In this document: piece by piece, positions 22,008 through 33,061 of the stretch
Layout of the letters: every line of letters begins with the position of its first letter
Numbering within the stretch: the stretch's first letter is position 1
Assembly: GCA_946902875.1 (NCBI GenBank)
Contig: OX336342.1
Coordinates: 9,913,523 to 9,977,522 of the forward strand
Reading direction: 5' to 3'
DNA length: 64,000 bases
Source: Nematopogon swammerdamellus
Lineage: Eukaryota > Arthropoda > Insecta > Lepidoptera > Adelidae
Position numbers and translations under genes: made by a program
Notes under the pieces: generated by a model
Told to the model about the DNA's origin: nothing
The model's database searches: none
Seen by the model: the letters and a program-made list of their open reading frames with translations, nothing else

Positions 22008-22156
22008 GACTCCTAGGGACAAATAATAAATTTGTAGCTTAAGTACAAATTTATCTGCGTTGGGAGTCACGGGGACTGGCGATGGATAAATATCGTATGG
22101 ACCGAGGGTCCATACGAATTTAGTGGGGCCAGTTCCACAAACCCCTTCAAAAGGGG
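22008..22156 (+). ncRNA. structured RNA module before the LTR polyA signal (right)
   Basis: The same nested stems as at 5261-5409. In an LTR RNA this is the copy that would lie at the 3' end of the transcript. Confidence 0.6.
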
Positions 22157-22158
22157 TC

Positions 22159-22164
22159 AATAAA
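22159..22164 (+). terminator. candidate polyadenylation signal AATAAA (right LTR)
   Basis: The same signal in the right LTR, where the full-length sense RNA would be cleaved. A transcript from 3342 to here would be about 18.8 kb. Confidence 0.5.
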
Positions 22165-22749
22165 AGTTTGTATTGTTGAAGTTCTAAAATTTAGAAGAAA
22201 ATATAAAATAATAGATTTCATCTATTGAACAGCACAACAAAATTAAGCTATCAAGTAATACATTGATCATAATTTAATAATAACAATAACACAAACATCA
22301 GAACACTTTCATTTTGAATTTTGGCGGGTCTCACAAGCTCGCAAGCGAGGTACGTGAGCGCGCTGTCGAAGCGTGCACATAGAACACAGAGGGAAACCAG
22401 AAGGGTTTAAATGACTATAGATGAATGAGCAATTAGTTTGGTAAGTGCTTTAATGTTGATATTAGAATTTACTAGAATAGATTTAGGAAATGAGAGTTAG
22501 TACTCTGAGTTATTACGGTACACAACGGCTTCCTGAAAAGGAAGTAATAATTGGGTCCATTTTACAGGAATTATGTGTACGAATTAGCGACACTGTTTCT
22601 GACAAACCTAGAGATCACTTGAAAGTTATACGCTGGCCATATTTCGATTCTTTATATTCTAGTTGTTCTAGAGCTAAAGAGTTGATTTTTGATAATTCTG
22701 CCTTTAATATCTAAGGAAAAACAATAGGTATAGGGTAGAGGTTATTACA

Positions 22750-22753
22750 TCAT
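22750..22753. other. target-site duplication TCAT, right copy
   Basis: It follows the terminal CA of the right LTR and matches 1081-1084. Confidence 0.75.
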
Positions 22754-23960
22754 TCAGCCTTTCAAGCCTTTTCGTGACTCCAAATTTTCCGAACAAGAAT
22801 TGACAATCACAATTTTTCATCCAGAACATGAAAGTCGCGACATAAATGCCCTGGTACACTCCCGGAACACGAATGTCGCACACACACATGAATAAATATA
22901 ACGAAGAGCATCACTACACTCTGAAACCAAACGAGCCGTCAGCTCTAACTAAATACATCACGTCTCGCCGCGTCGCGTCGGTCGGTGGCAGCACCAATAA
23001 GCTCAACGGAGCCCTGAACCGATTCGTTACGTGTCGATTCACGACGCTCGCACTGCTAACGGTACCTATGGCATGTCAGCTTGTACGATTGGTTTTTAGG
23101 GTTTTATATGTACAATGAAAAAAAAAATCAACCCATGGGGATTGTCTTTGACCCGTAGCCGCAGATTTGTTCAGAACTGCCTGACGAATAATACCATTCA
23201 ACGAATATTTTCACAGTGTTATAAATAATAGTTGTCTATGCTAACCAGCTTCGCGTTAAATATAAAGTTTCGCGTTCAAGCACAGATAAAATAAATCCAT
23301 GCGACTGACGACACAGTTGCGAGACAAAGCGAGACTTGTTATGAGTCGATCAATAAATATGTCAACACCATGGTTATCAACCAACCACTTGTCAATCTTG
23401 CATATACACGGACGTAGAAGGGATCACCGTTCAAAACTGGAAGCTGTGAAGCGGTGGTTTAAGCAACTAGTCACCTAATATGATGATTTTGATAATTGCA
23501 TTAGCAAGGACGAAATGATTGAAATACTTTAAATAAGGAAAAAAAGCACGAAGAAAATATACTTTTCTAATTAAATAAACAAATATAGGTTATATAGGAC
23601 GATTTGAACTTTGTAGATAAATTTTATTTAGACTTAATGAAAACAAAGAATGATGCCTTGACGATAATATTTCTTTATATTAATGTAATAAACAGTCGTA
23701 GTCGTAAGTGTCGTAACCCCTTACAAAATCAATAACGGAATTTCAATTATGTAGCTTGTTACGCAAGCATGAAATTACGTACGCCATAACTCCAGCCATC
23801 CGCTAGGGCTTTCTAATCCTCGCAATCAATGTATTGGCATTTGCAAATGCCAAGTTGGGAGGTCCGAAAGTACAGTCGCATATAATTTGGAGAATCATCT
23901 GTAGAACTTATTGCATAGCCCTGGCTGGCGATGTCGTGTCGTGAGAGAAGAACACGACGC
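22754..23960. other. right flank of the giant element, no gene assigned
   Basis: A 90-codon plus-strand frame at 22846-23118 has mixed codon use and no recognisable domain or splice signals, so I leave it unannotated. The rest is AT-rich. Confidence 0.35.
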
Positions 23961-23969
23961 CAGTTTTTT

Positions 23970-24275
23970 TTTATAACTATAGGTGGCTATGCCCGAGGTC
24001 GAAGCTCAGTCGCAGCCAATTTCACATGCGAGGGGGTGCTGCCAGTCCGGTTAGGAGGCGGAATAATGTCGCTGGGGATAGGCTATTAACTCACGATTTG
24101 AAGATCCGTAGATTATAGGAGTAGGGAAATATATTCCACGGTAGCCCGTTCCACACCTTTGCAGTGCGACACAAGGATAATTTAGAGAATCGTGCAGTTC
24201 GAACTTCTGTCGACTACAAGTGGGTGTTCCGTGAGATTATGGCGGGTTTTGCGAAAGCGAACAGGAGGAGGAGGA
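23970..24275 (-). pseudogene. C-terminal remnant of a CR1/jockey-like LINE reverse transcriptase ORF
   Basis: In one minus-strand frame the translation shows the family's C-terminal signature: RTARFSKLSLCRTAKVWNGL, then PYSYNLRIFKS, as in the usual R-T-x-R-x-x-S-F...LWN-x-LP...F-P-x-x-Y-N-x-x-x-F-K block. At least two in-frame stops follow (after FKS and in the last third). The polymerase domain is absent. It is a decayed, 5'-truncated copy. Confidence 0.6.
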
Positions 24276-24356
24276 GGAATGAGGGAAGCAAGTTCGTCAG
24301 AGCAGCGGCCGTAATAGTACCCAATCTCACTATAATATCATAAATGTGAAAGTATA

Positions 24357-24398
24357 TTTGTTTGTTTGTTTGTTTGTTTGTTTATTTGTTTGTTTGTT
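24357..24398 (+). repeat. (TTTG)n microsatellite
   Basis: About ten tetranucleotide units stand at the head of a dispersed repeat that continues CTCTTTCACGCCTGAACGG. Confidence 0.85.
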
Positions 24399-24770
24399 CC
24401 TCTTTCACGCCTGAACGGCTGGACGGATTTTGACGAAACTTTATATAGTGGTAGTGTATATCCCGGAGTAACATAATTTTGAAAAAAAGTGGTCAAGTTC
24501 GAGTCGAGCTCGCGTAAAGAGGGTTCCGTACCATTCCGTTTTCGGTGAGAACTAGAAGGATTAGGATTTTCGTTTAGGTTTTCCTGTAAATTAAGTGTAT
24601 ATTAAAAAAAAGTGATCAAGTTCGAGTCGACCTTGCGTAAAGAGGGTTCCGTACCATCCTGCGTTTTCTGTGAAAACTTGAAGGCTTAGGATTATCGTTT
24701 AGGTTTTCCTGAAAATGAAGTGTATATCGCATGGTAATATAATTTAAAAAGAAAGTGGTCAAATGGTCGG
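24399..24770 (+). repeat. dispersed repeat with two related ~130-bp segments
   Basis: The word pairs GTGGTCAAGTTCGAGTCGA...GTAAAGAGGGTTCCGTACCAT and GGATT(T/A)TCGTTTAGGTTTTCCTG occur at about 24490-24600 and 24612-24720. No coding content. Confidence 0.55.
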
Positions 24771-24901
24771 GAGAGGAGCGTAGGTAGGGAGATGAAGGAA
24801 GGGGAAGGAGGTTGGGGGAGGAAGAGCAGCGATAGGAGGGGGGAGGAAAAGGAGGGAAGGGTGAGGAGGGGGTGGGTGGGGCAAGAGGGAGGGATGGTGT
24901 A

Positions 24902-25082
24902 GGGAGAGATAGAGATAGAGGGAGAGGGAGAGGGAGAGGGAGAGGGAGAGGGAGAGGGAGAGGGAGAGGGAGAGGGAGAGGGAGAGGGAGAGGGAGAGGG
25001 AGAGGGAGAGGGAGAGGGAGAGGGAGAGGGAGAGGGAGAGGGAGAGGGAGAGGGAGAGGGAGAGGGAGAGGGAGAGGGAGAG
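24902..25082 (+). repeat. (GAGGGA)n microsatellite
   Basis: About 28 perfect hexamers follow a 120-bp G/A-rich run-up. All frames are open through it, producing artefactual Leu-Pro, Leu-Ser and Arg-Gly frames. Confidence 0.95.
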
Positions 25083-25125
25083 ACATTTTATTATCATATT
25101 TGCGTTTAAATCGGATTTGCTGTTA

Positions 25126-26435
25126 AATCGAGTCTACAGGGAGCGAAGCCGCGGGCAAAAGCTATAGGTATTATAAACGAGAAATGGATGGATGTATGGA
25201 CGTTTATTCCTCTTTCACGCGAAAACTACTGAACTGATTCAGTACATCAAAATAACATAAATAGACTATAATTTATAAATTCATTGTGTAAATTGGCCCA
25301 AATAGGTATATCGATAAAGTTAGTCGGAAAAAATCCTGCCATCTGAGAGCTATCTCGGCGTGCGCTATATCTTCTATTATAGTCTTCTATAGTCTTTCTG
25401 AACGCAGCTCGGCCTTCGGCCTCGCTCTCTGTTACTTACTTTCTTCGAAAAGTTTATCGTCTTTCTGAACGCAGCTCGGCTTCGGCCTAGCCCTCAGTTA
25501 CTTTCTTTCATCAAGAAGGTTTATAGTCTTCCTAAACGCAGCTCGGCCTTCGGCCTCGCCCTTAGTTATTTACTTTCTTCGAGAAGGTTTATAGTCTTCC
25601 TAAACGCAGCTCGGCCTTCGGCCTCGCCCTCAGTTACTTACTTTCTTCGAGAAGGTTTATGGTCTTCCTGAACGCAGCTCGGCCTTGTGCATCGCCCTCT
25701 GTTACTTACTTTTTTCGAAAAGGTTATCGTCTTCCTGAACGCAGCTCGGCCTTCGGCCTCGCTCTCTGTTACTTACTTTCTTCGAAAAGTTTATTGTCTT
25801 CCTGAACGCAGCTCGGCCTTCGGCCTCGCCCTCAGTTACTTACTTTCATCAAGAAGGTTTATAGTCTTCCTGAACGCAGCTCGGCCGTCGGCCTCGCCCT
25901 TAGTTACTTACTTTCTTCGAGAAGGTTTATGGCCTTCCTGAACGCAGCTCGGCCTTCGGCCTCGCCCTTAGTTACTTACTCTCTTCAAGTAGGTTTATGG
26001 TCTTCCTGAACGCAGCTCGGCCTTCGGCCTTGCTCTCTGTTACTTACTTTCTTCGAAAAGTTTATCGTCTTCCTGAACGCAGCTCGACCTTCGGCCTCGC
26101 CCTCAGTTACTTACTTTCATCAAGAAGGTTTATAGTCTTCCTGAACGCAGCTCGGACTTCGCCTCGCCCTTAGTTACTTACTTTCTTCGAGAAGGTTTTT
26201 GGTCTTCCTGAACGCAGCTCGGCCTTCGGCCTCGCTCTCTGTTACTTACTTTCTTCGAAAAGTTTATCGTCTTCCTGAACGCAGCTCCGCCTTCGGCCTC
26301 GCCCGATCAGTAAGTAACTGATTACTTTCATCAAGAAGGTTTATCGTTTACCTTAACGCAGATCGGTCTTTGTTACTTACTTTCTTCCTTTGAAATACGA
26401 ATTTCACGCGAGCGAAGCCGCGGGCAAAAGCTAGT
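25126..26435. mobile_element. dispersed repeat expanded by an internal ~69-bp tandem array
   Basis: GCGAAGCCGCGGGCAAAAGCTA at 25143-25164 and again at 26410-26431 flanks the block. This terminus is familiar from lepidopteran dispersed repeats. Between about 25390 and 26340 some 13-14 units repeat: CCTGAACGCAGCTCGGCC, TTCGGCCTCGCCCT, AGTTACTTACTTTCTTC, GAGAAGGTTTATAGTCTT. Alternate units differ as GAGAAGG or GAAAAG, suggesting a higher-order two- to four-unit period. The same family has only one unit at 54855-54985 (reverse). Confidence 0.75.
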
Positions 26436-26439
26436 GACC

Positions 26440-26990
26440 CATAGATATGTCTGTTCTTTAGAGGCTGAAGGTCCTTTGTGAGTACAGACAGAGTCGCCGA
26501 TGAGGCAAATGGCTCGTCGCTGAATAGAATCCAAGACTGAAAGAAGGTACTGAGGAAAATTCTCCCAAAGATGACTGCAATATTCCATCACCGGTTTTAG
26601 TTGGACCGGGGCGTGAAAAATCGGCAACCTCGGTATAAGATCCCTAATTTTTGAGACGCTAGTTTCGCCTTGGACTCTATGAACGATCGAAATCCAACAT
26701 TCCTGGACACCTCTATCATCGCCCAAACTACCATCGTTTGGGTCTTGGCTGCCCTGGAAAGTAGCTTGGAGAGGGAACGAGTCGGCCTTAGTAGAGAAGG
26801 CGCAAGTTTGAGTCTTCGCTACGTTGATGTTGACCAAGTTATCCTTCCCCCAAAGTTAGCATATGTGACAAAGTTCTTTAGACGTACTTTAACTTTTGGG
26901 CTGATTGTGTCAGCGCAGCCTACTGCGGCGACAAGAGTGACAGCGGCGCGTGCCGGGCAGGACGTTTCCACCGATTAAATCCCTACTAAC
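26440..26990 (-). pseudogene. CR1/jockey-like LINE reverse transcriptase fragment
   Basis: The minus-strand frame 26373-26837 carries late-RT and thumb-type sequence: VNINVAKTQTCAFSTKA (the usual VNxxAKTQxC block), then LKPVMEYCSHLWENFPQYLL and LDSIQRRAICLIGD (R-S-x-x-E-Y-x-x-x-x-W and L-x-x-I-Q-R-R-A). The YxDD catalytic motif and everything upstream are missing or unreadable beyond about 26990. It is a truncated, inactive copy and lies in the same orientation as 23970-24275 and 27620-28090; the three may be pieces of related elements. Confidence 0.65.
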
Positions 26991-27619
26991 TACCGACTGC
27001 CGACGCAATATTATTTGCATTATTTGTTCCCCTCGCCATCGAGCTATTATCGAATTAGTTCGCTGTACAACCGATTGCACGGACAGCCAGCACTGGCGGG
27101 AGATCAAATCTCTACTCGCCACACGGCCCGCTACGGATTTCACATAATGCAATGAACAGGCACCACAACGAACAGATCAAATGCACAAATCACCGACAGA
27201 TTGGATTCATGTTGGATTCCGAATCTGACCGCTATTACTTGATTGAATTTAAACATGAATCCCACATTATTTCACCAACAAGCTCTACTACCTATGTACG
27301 ATTCTTGAAATGTAGGTTGAGAACAAAAGCCTGGTGACATAACAGTGATTTTCAACTTTTCATGGACCGTGTCAAAGAAGATTGAAATGTTGAACTCCGC
27401 AGTTCTAACGCTCTCAAAAAGATAAGAATAAGAATGAGCCTTTGTATTCTCAGTATCCTCGCTCTACATTTACCGGAGGATAACCTCCCGCCGCATCACC
27501 TTGCCGTCATTAATTTTCCAAATTCCGCCTCCTGTAAAATCACAGGACGTTGAAATGTCGTGCTTTCCTGGAGCGCCGGAGCGGAATATTTTCTTTATGG
27601 TTCCCCACACCACTGTGAA

Positions 27620-28090
27620 TATTTTTTTTAAAAGCCTGCATAGGTGGCTGTGCCGAGGGAAGATCAGACACAGCCAATAACACCGCTCCTCACGAAACCA
27701 CGCTAACAAGCCATGGCAGCTATAAGGCTGTCCTCGTCTAAATTATTAACACGCCTTTTGAAGATCCCCAAGTTACAAGTAGTTAACAGATAGGAATAGA
27801 ATAGAATAGAAATCCTTTATTGCACACAAAAACACAGAGATACACAAGACAGAAGATAACATACAGAAGAAGAATGGAAGCTAACAATAATTCACACAGA
27901 AACAAGAGAACAGTAGCGTGCAAAGGCGGACTTATCACTTTAAGTGATTTCTTCCAGTCAACCTTTGGGTGATGAGAGTAAATGAGAAAGAAATATGACA
28001 GCACAGGAACACATTCACCGGAATATAATTCCATATTTTCGCCGTGCGACACAGGAACGATTTTGAAAAGCGATGTATTCTCAGAACTTG
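27620..28090 (-). mobile_element. LINE C-terminal and 3'-tail fragment with (ATTCT)n tail
   Basis: On the minus strand NLGIFKRRVNNL (from about 27775) recalls the CR1-like C-terminal block. The segment 27790-28090 ends in ATTCT repeats (AGAATAGAATAGAAAT on the plus strand at about 27796-27812), a typical microsatellite-like LINE tail. The two pieces may belong to two nested copies. Confidence 0.5.
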
Positions 28091-28339
28091 TTTGTCAACA
28101 ACATATGGATGTTTTGAGCGAGTCCCGCATGTGTTGCGAATACGGATGGGACAGGAGGGATAAGAGAAGCCAATTAATTCATCAGAGGACCGGTCATGGT
28201 AGTCCTTTAAAACAGGCTATGGTAATCCTATTATTCGCCTGTTATTATTCTGCGTTTGTTATGGCGGCAAAATATTATGTTTTGTTTATCTTGCTTATAT
28301 AACGGGTCCGTCTGTACACAGATTTTTGCATTATATATA

Positions 28340-28640
28340 ACTATTTACTATGTCTCAAAGTTTTCACAGAATATGTGTTATTATGGCCGATATAACAACA
28401 ACTAATAAAAATAAGAAAAAGTAAAAAAATCACGGGGGTTCCCATAGAAGAAACCAAAAAGTGTATGCGCGCGCGCTATCTACCGAATAGATTATGAAGC
28501 ATTTTAACTAATCATGACATTTAACTAATATGAAGCACTTCATAACACGCCATAGATGGCAGAGTGGCGCTAGCCATGACATGGCGATACGGAACCCTCG
28601 GTGCGCGAGTTCGACTCGCACTTGGCCCGTTTTTTTTTTC
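28340..28640. repeat. dispersed repeat (family F) copy
   Basis: GTTTTCACAGAATATGTGTTAT and ATACGGAACCCTCGGTGCGC then GAGTTCGACTCGCACTTGGC occur, followed by a T run. The same words are found at 44180-44580, 51440-51605, 55490-55780 and 59280-59420. The terminal GAGTTCGACTCG resembles a polymerase III B box. Confidence 0.55.
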
Positions 28641-30435
28641 ACTTTAAAACGGTTCACGCAAATGAAGTCCAGTGTTTCGAAAATACCATTTATCTGTTGA
28701 ATTGTGTGTTATCTACATCACCGTCAATATTTTTCTATAAATTTCAAATGTAAGAAATCTCCGGCACATCAAAAACCTTTAAAAAGTCAAAAATAATTAA
28801 GCGCCGGGGACCGCTAAGTAAAAAAATACAGGTCGCTCACTCGGTGACGTCGCGTCCCACGAACCACGCAGCAGCTCTGACTTTTATTTTAAGTACGAAT
28901 CGGTCCCCCGACGCCTCTACTAAACAGAAATTATTTTTGATTTTTTGAGGTTTATTGATGTGTAGGAGAGGAGGTATTTAAAATGTTTAATTGAACTTTT
29001 ATTTCAAGTATTAAGAGAGCTGAGATGAGAGAGATTTTTATCTAACATAGCTAAGAACCTTCCCGGTTAAACCAGCTCTTTAATAAAAAAAAACCGCATC
29101 CAAATCGGCCCATCCGTTTGGCAGCTACGATGCCACAGGCGGACAGACAGACAGACAGAAGTAGGCGTCAAACTTATTGCCCCTCCTTTTGGAACTGGGG
29201 TTAAAAAGACTCACCATCCAGCGACATCCATTCCAAAACCACGGAGAAATAACACAACAACACACCGCACAAGGCGCGCGTCACCCATGTGCACTGACTA
29301 TACACACTTTATACCTTTCCTACCAAAGGAATGTCAAAAGTTACAGGATGGTAAATTTCCATCGCTTTCATTCAAATACACTGGAGTATTTGAATGACTA
29401 ACTAGCTAACTAGTTTTTTCCGTCTAATTTATATCAGTTTTTTATAACCGTCTCTGATGTAAATCATCCACCAAGGGGCATTCAGCCGACAAGGCGAAGT
29501 ATAAAAATAGTAAAATTGCATTGTATAAAACATTGTATCAATTAAATGGTGTTACCGTTAAAATCTGGCCCTATTGTTGCAATTAGAGTCGTAAAAAGCA
29601 TTAAATTTACGAAAACCTAATAATGGTCTCTGCAGAATCACAGTGGTGGGTGGGGAAGAATTTACGTAAGGACCGAAGATAAGTTTAAGATTTGGATGAA
29701 AAGTGTTTCTTCCTCAGTGTCAGCGAATATTCGTCTCGGTGTGTGAAGAACTTTATTTAGGCGCTTAAAAGCATTTCTCTTCATAATCGAACATTTTTGT
29801 CACTCAACTAGAGGTATATTTGAAATGCCTGAATATTTAAGAACTTACTAACTCTTGAATATAATACAGCGCTATCTCGAACAAAATATTGTTAAACATC
29901 GTTGAAAGTTATGAACGATGAGCCATTCTAATTATACACGAGATGCATGTTGACTTCCTTCACCAGATAATGGGCAAACAGTTCAAGGACGCGAGTATTG
30001 AGATAATGTGGTTGGTGAGTTTTTTGTTTCAATTTCTATACATAAATAAATTAGATCATTAGTGCGTGGCTGCATTGTACCTATATTGCATTAATTCATT
30101 TACCAAGTAGATTCAAAAATACAACACGCAAATTCACGGATGAAACACGATAAATGAAAATATATTCTTGGTAGGTGTAGTAAAAATGAACCCCAAACTA
30201 CTTATTTGCCTTAGTGACCTTTGGCCACTGTTATCTGAGATTTGAATTTATGCCACCTAATTTTGTTATAACCGAATCCGCATGTACTCGGAATTTCGGA
30301 ATTTTCTTGTGGTGATGTCTGTGGCTTACATACATACGTCAAGTCTGTTTATCAATAGGGGTAGGCAGAGACAACGGGTTTTTACTTGGCAAGACGCTCA
30401 CACAGTGGTAAGTAGTTTAATAGTATGAAATAAGT
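28641..30435. other. unassigned, no gene seen
   Basis: There is a short (ACAG)n near 29146 and otherwise unremarkable sequence. Downstream exons of the minus-strand gene at 30442-31670 may lie here. A candidate acceptor followed by a very short frame is present near 29830, but it is too weak to annotate. Confidence 0.35.
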
Positions 30436-30441
30436 TCTTAC

Positions 30442-31034
30442 CATCTTCCATTACCGTGACGTCTCCTCCTACGCCGGTGTCTTATAGTCGTAGCCTCAGC
30501 CAGGGCCTGAATACTCTCAGTAACAACAACAGGGTCTAATTCAAAAGCCCTTCCCTTGTAATTTGCCTTAGCCGGTTCTTTAGATATTGATTTATCGTTA
30601 TCTTCTCTTTCATCGAAATTAGATAAAACACCATTCGTCGGTGCTGGTGCAACAGTTATGTTTTCAAGCATATCTTTAGTTTTTGAGGACCTTCCCAGCA
30701 CATCACCTGTGATTTCTCTACTATTACTCTGAATCTTTCCAATTCTTTCATCGAAAGGATTGGTCGCATTTCCAAGCCTCATGCTTGGGTATAGTTCATC
30801 ATAATTGAGTATGCTACCGGTAGAAATGTTGATCAATAACACACCGTCCTGCTCTAGACTTTCAGATTCAGTTAAATTGTCAATTATGTTCATACTTCTA
30901 TTGATCGGTGTGTTTGTTACTTCTTCCACTTTGATTTCTGGCACTGACGTGTTGTGTATGAAGGTTACCGCATCTTCTATTGATATTTTTCCACTTTTTA
31001 AAAGTAAAGATTTATCAACTCCGGAAGGCAGAAC
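30442..31034 (-). CDS. internal exon B of an unrecognised minus-strand gene
   Basis: On the minus strand an acceptor TTTTAG precedes 31034 and a donor ATG/GTAAGA follows 30442. The 593-nt exon is open throughout in the frame set by exon A: it starts in phase 0 and ends after two bases of a codon. It begins VLPSGVDKSLLLKSGKISIE, carries several N-glycosylation-type sequons (NTS, NLT, NIS, NIT) and ends with a strongly basic run (RHRRRRRRH) before Gly-Asn-Gly. There is no known domain. The sequons and basic run fit a secreted or extracellular protein with a proprotein-convertase-like site, but a nuclear basic tail is equally possible. A GTG codon at 30944 is not the start. Confidence 0.7.
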
Positions 31035-31137
31035 CTAAAACATGGCAAACATTATACTATTTGTTTTCCTTTAAAATTTAATAATACAATTTATTTGAAT
31101 GGAATAATTTGGGAAATCTTGAAGAGATATTATATAC

Positions 31138-31670
31138 CTTAATTTGTAGAGTGGCATCGTTGTAGCCCTTAGGTTTCTCGTCGATAAAGGAAGCCGGTTG
31201 CTTTGTTCTTTTCCTTAAAATGTCAGTCAATCCTTCCTCTTCTACTTGGAGACCTTCAAGAAGTACTTCCTTTTTCAGTAACTCCACTTCTTCTTGCAGA
31301 GACTTTGTGAGTTTTCCTGGACTTGGTTTGTTGGCAGTGAGTTTGATTGGACTCGATTGAGCGGCGGAGAATTTTGACGGATTTAATTGAGCAACTTGTA
31401 GCTTTGATAGATTTAATGGAGCGACAGTTAGTTTTGATGATTTGGTTTGGTCTAAGTTGTTAGACTTTGAAGGTTCCTGCTGAAAACTTTCACTTTTCGA
31501 TGAGCTGCTTTTTTCGCGATTTAATTTACCATAATTGAGCTTCGATGGATCTGGTTGATCGGCGACGTACGCTGACAAATCAACGGCCACAAATTTAGAA
31601 ATAGGGAGCTTTTCTGGTGGTGTCTTGTAATGATCTATTTCTGGAATCGCGATGTCGCCTTGAAAATTAC
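31138..31670 (-). CDS. internal exon A of the same minus-strand gene
   Basis: The exon runs from an acceptor TTTCAG/GT (exon starts at 31670, two bases completing a codon) to a donor AAG/GTATAT (ends at 31138), open for 177 codons. Joining to exon B over a 103-bp intron keeps the frame. The peptide begins with NFQGDIAIPEIDHYK, continues through a Ser/Lys/Pro-rich low-complexity part with repeated (L/F)xxAQxxP(S/I)K motifs, then a short coiled-coil-like stretch (LQEEVELLKKEVLLEGLQVE) and a basic RKRTK. I do not recognise the product. Upstream exons must lie beyond 31670 and were not found. Confidence 0.7.
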
Positions 31671-32230
31671 CTGAAAGTAAAAGATAAATATTTTATTAAG
31701 TAAATATTGTAAATCAATACTAGAACACTTTCAAAAGGATTATAGGTTATTTATTTTAAAGGCTATAGAAATTTTAAAAGTATGGTTGTAAATAACAGGC
31801 ACGAACTAGTCGAAATATTGTGATGAATTTCAAAGTTTCTTTACATTTAGAGCTGACTGACGGCAATTTGGCCCTAGTGTATCTATAGTGTTTCTGTGTA
31901 GTTAATTAAAGTGTAGTTAGTTAAATACTAGCTGGTATGTAGCTATTTCTGCAATGGCTACAGGGAGCGGCAGTAGGTTTAGCCGCAATATGGGGTAGCA
32001 GGTGATATGCAAATGTTGGCAATCGGTGAGGCTCTTCAATACGCAATATTCACCGAGCTTTCAACAATTATTGAGATTTACGAACGACTATGTACAAAAG
32101 TAGACAATAGTGGAAACCGAGACAGACGCACTCAGCGTATGAATACGATAATATTTTGAACATATCGAAATTATATACGTACTTATACATAATGGTGATT
32201 ATGCATAGATAGATGATAAGTAATTTTGTA
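31671..32230. other. probable intron, no feature seen
   Basis: AT-rich DNA upstream of exon A; no repeat or open frame noted. Confidence 0.4.
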
Positions 32231-32237
32231 AGTGTGA

Positions 32238-32578
32238 ACGTCCATGACGGATTAGCGGTTAGGTGACCAAAATTTACGGGCTATTTCAGAGTTTTAAATT
32301 TCGCATTACTTGGATGGGTGACCGCTAGAACGTTGGAGGCTCACCGTTTATCCCGCTCGGGTTAACACCACCGCACTGAATAAAACGTCGGTCGAAACGT
32401 CTATGTAATAAATAGTTCGTGTTGTCCGTCCAGTGCAGTGTAGCCGACATGAAATGAAGAGAAGCAATGACATGGCACCTAGTTCACCCGGTGTTATGGG
32501 CTGACATTACGGATGTTGTAGGCACGCTGTAGGTGATCTAGCCAACCGTGTCAGTTTCCATAAAAAAATATAAAACAA
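32238..32578 (+). mobile_element. SINE with 5S-rRNA-like head (family S), full or near-full copy
   Basis: TTACTTGGATGGGTGACCGC at about 32309 matches the internal-promoter part of 5S rRNA. A body follows with CACCGCACTGAATAAAACG, GTCCAGTGCAGTGTAGCC, ACATGGCACCTAGTTCACCC, GGTGTTATGGGCTGACAT and AACCGTGTCAGTTTCCATA, then an A-rich tail. The family recurs in this window near 42600-42895, 44750, 47200-47440, 50936-51245, 55785-55965 and 57640-57720. The 5S link is from the sequence; the SINE class is established knowledge (5S-derived SINEs). Confidence 0.65.
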
Positions 32579-33061
32579 TTTATAAATTTTAATTGTATAA
32601 AGCAACTGGCCTTATCACAACACATGTTTTCTCTATCACCTCTTTTCGCCTGCGAGGTTCTTACAAGATGACCATGTATATAGTTTTTGTTCACCGCCTT
32701 TACTTTTAGTTAGTTCCGCTAATACAACAACAGGTCGGCATCTCAAAGGCATTGTTTAATTATTTCTGAACTTAATGCTCCACGGTGGTATGGTAACTCT
32801 ACATTAGTTTATAATTAATTATTGACAGAGAGGAAGATGCCAATTATTCAAACTACAACGTTGTATTATGTAAATAATACATATTGTGTTCGTTTTTAAT
32901 TTACTTATATCCTACTTTAATAAAGTCTAGCTGTCTATGTTTCGACTCTACGCATGTGTTAGGAATTAGGAATATTAATCCTTGGACAGACAAACGAATC
33001 TTGAAGAGTTCGTAAAAAAAATGCATTATATGGCTTTCGATTACCCTCTAAATGTATCTAC

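Larger units (their letters stand above)
1085..22749 (+). mobile_element. giant non-coding LTR-retrotransposon-like element (LARD-like)
   Basis: The element has direct terminal repeats at 1085-6003 and 17832-22749, an interior at 6004-17831, TG/CA ends and a perfect TCAT target duplication. The repeats differ by one T in a T run (near 5525 versus 22270) as far as I could compare, so insertion is very recent. The orientation is taken from a TATA/initiator pair and an AATAAA signal on the plus strand and from G-over-C skew downstream of the initiator. No gag, protease, RT, RNase H or integrase frame is visible. The longest interior plus-strand ORF is 128 codons. There is no TGG-type primer-binding site directly after the left repeat, and no polypurine tract directly before the right one. 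It therefore resembles plant LARDs (long LTRs, non-coding interior) but is larger. Alternatives are another class of element with long direct terminal repeats, or a segmental duplication; the TSD argues against the latter. Confidence 0.82.
17832..22749 (+). repeat. right 4.9-kb long terminal repeat
   Basis: This is a copy of 1085-6003 at a constant offset of +16747, changing to +16746 after one T is lost near 22270. I saw no other change by eye. It is followed immediately by the TCAT duplication. Its promoter lies at 20055-20092, its hairpin cluster at 22008-22156 and its AATAAA at 22159-22164. Confidence 0.85.

Noticed and set aside
22846..23118. 90-codon plus-strand ORF beside the right LTR
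   Set aside because: No signal peptide, domain, splice or promoter evidence; codon use is unremarkable.
24616..25126. Long Leu-Pro, Leu-Ser and Arg-Gly open frames
   Set aside because: They are translations of the GAGGGA microsatellite in several frames at once.
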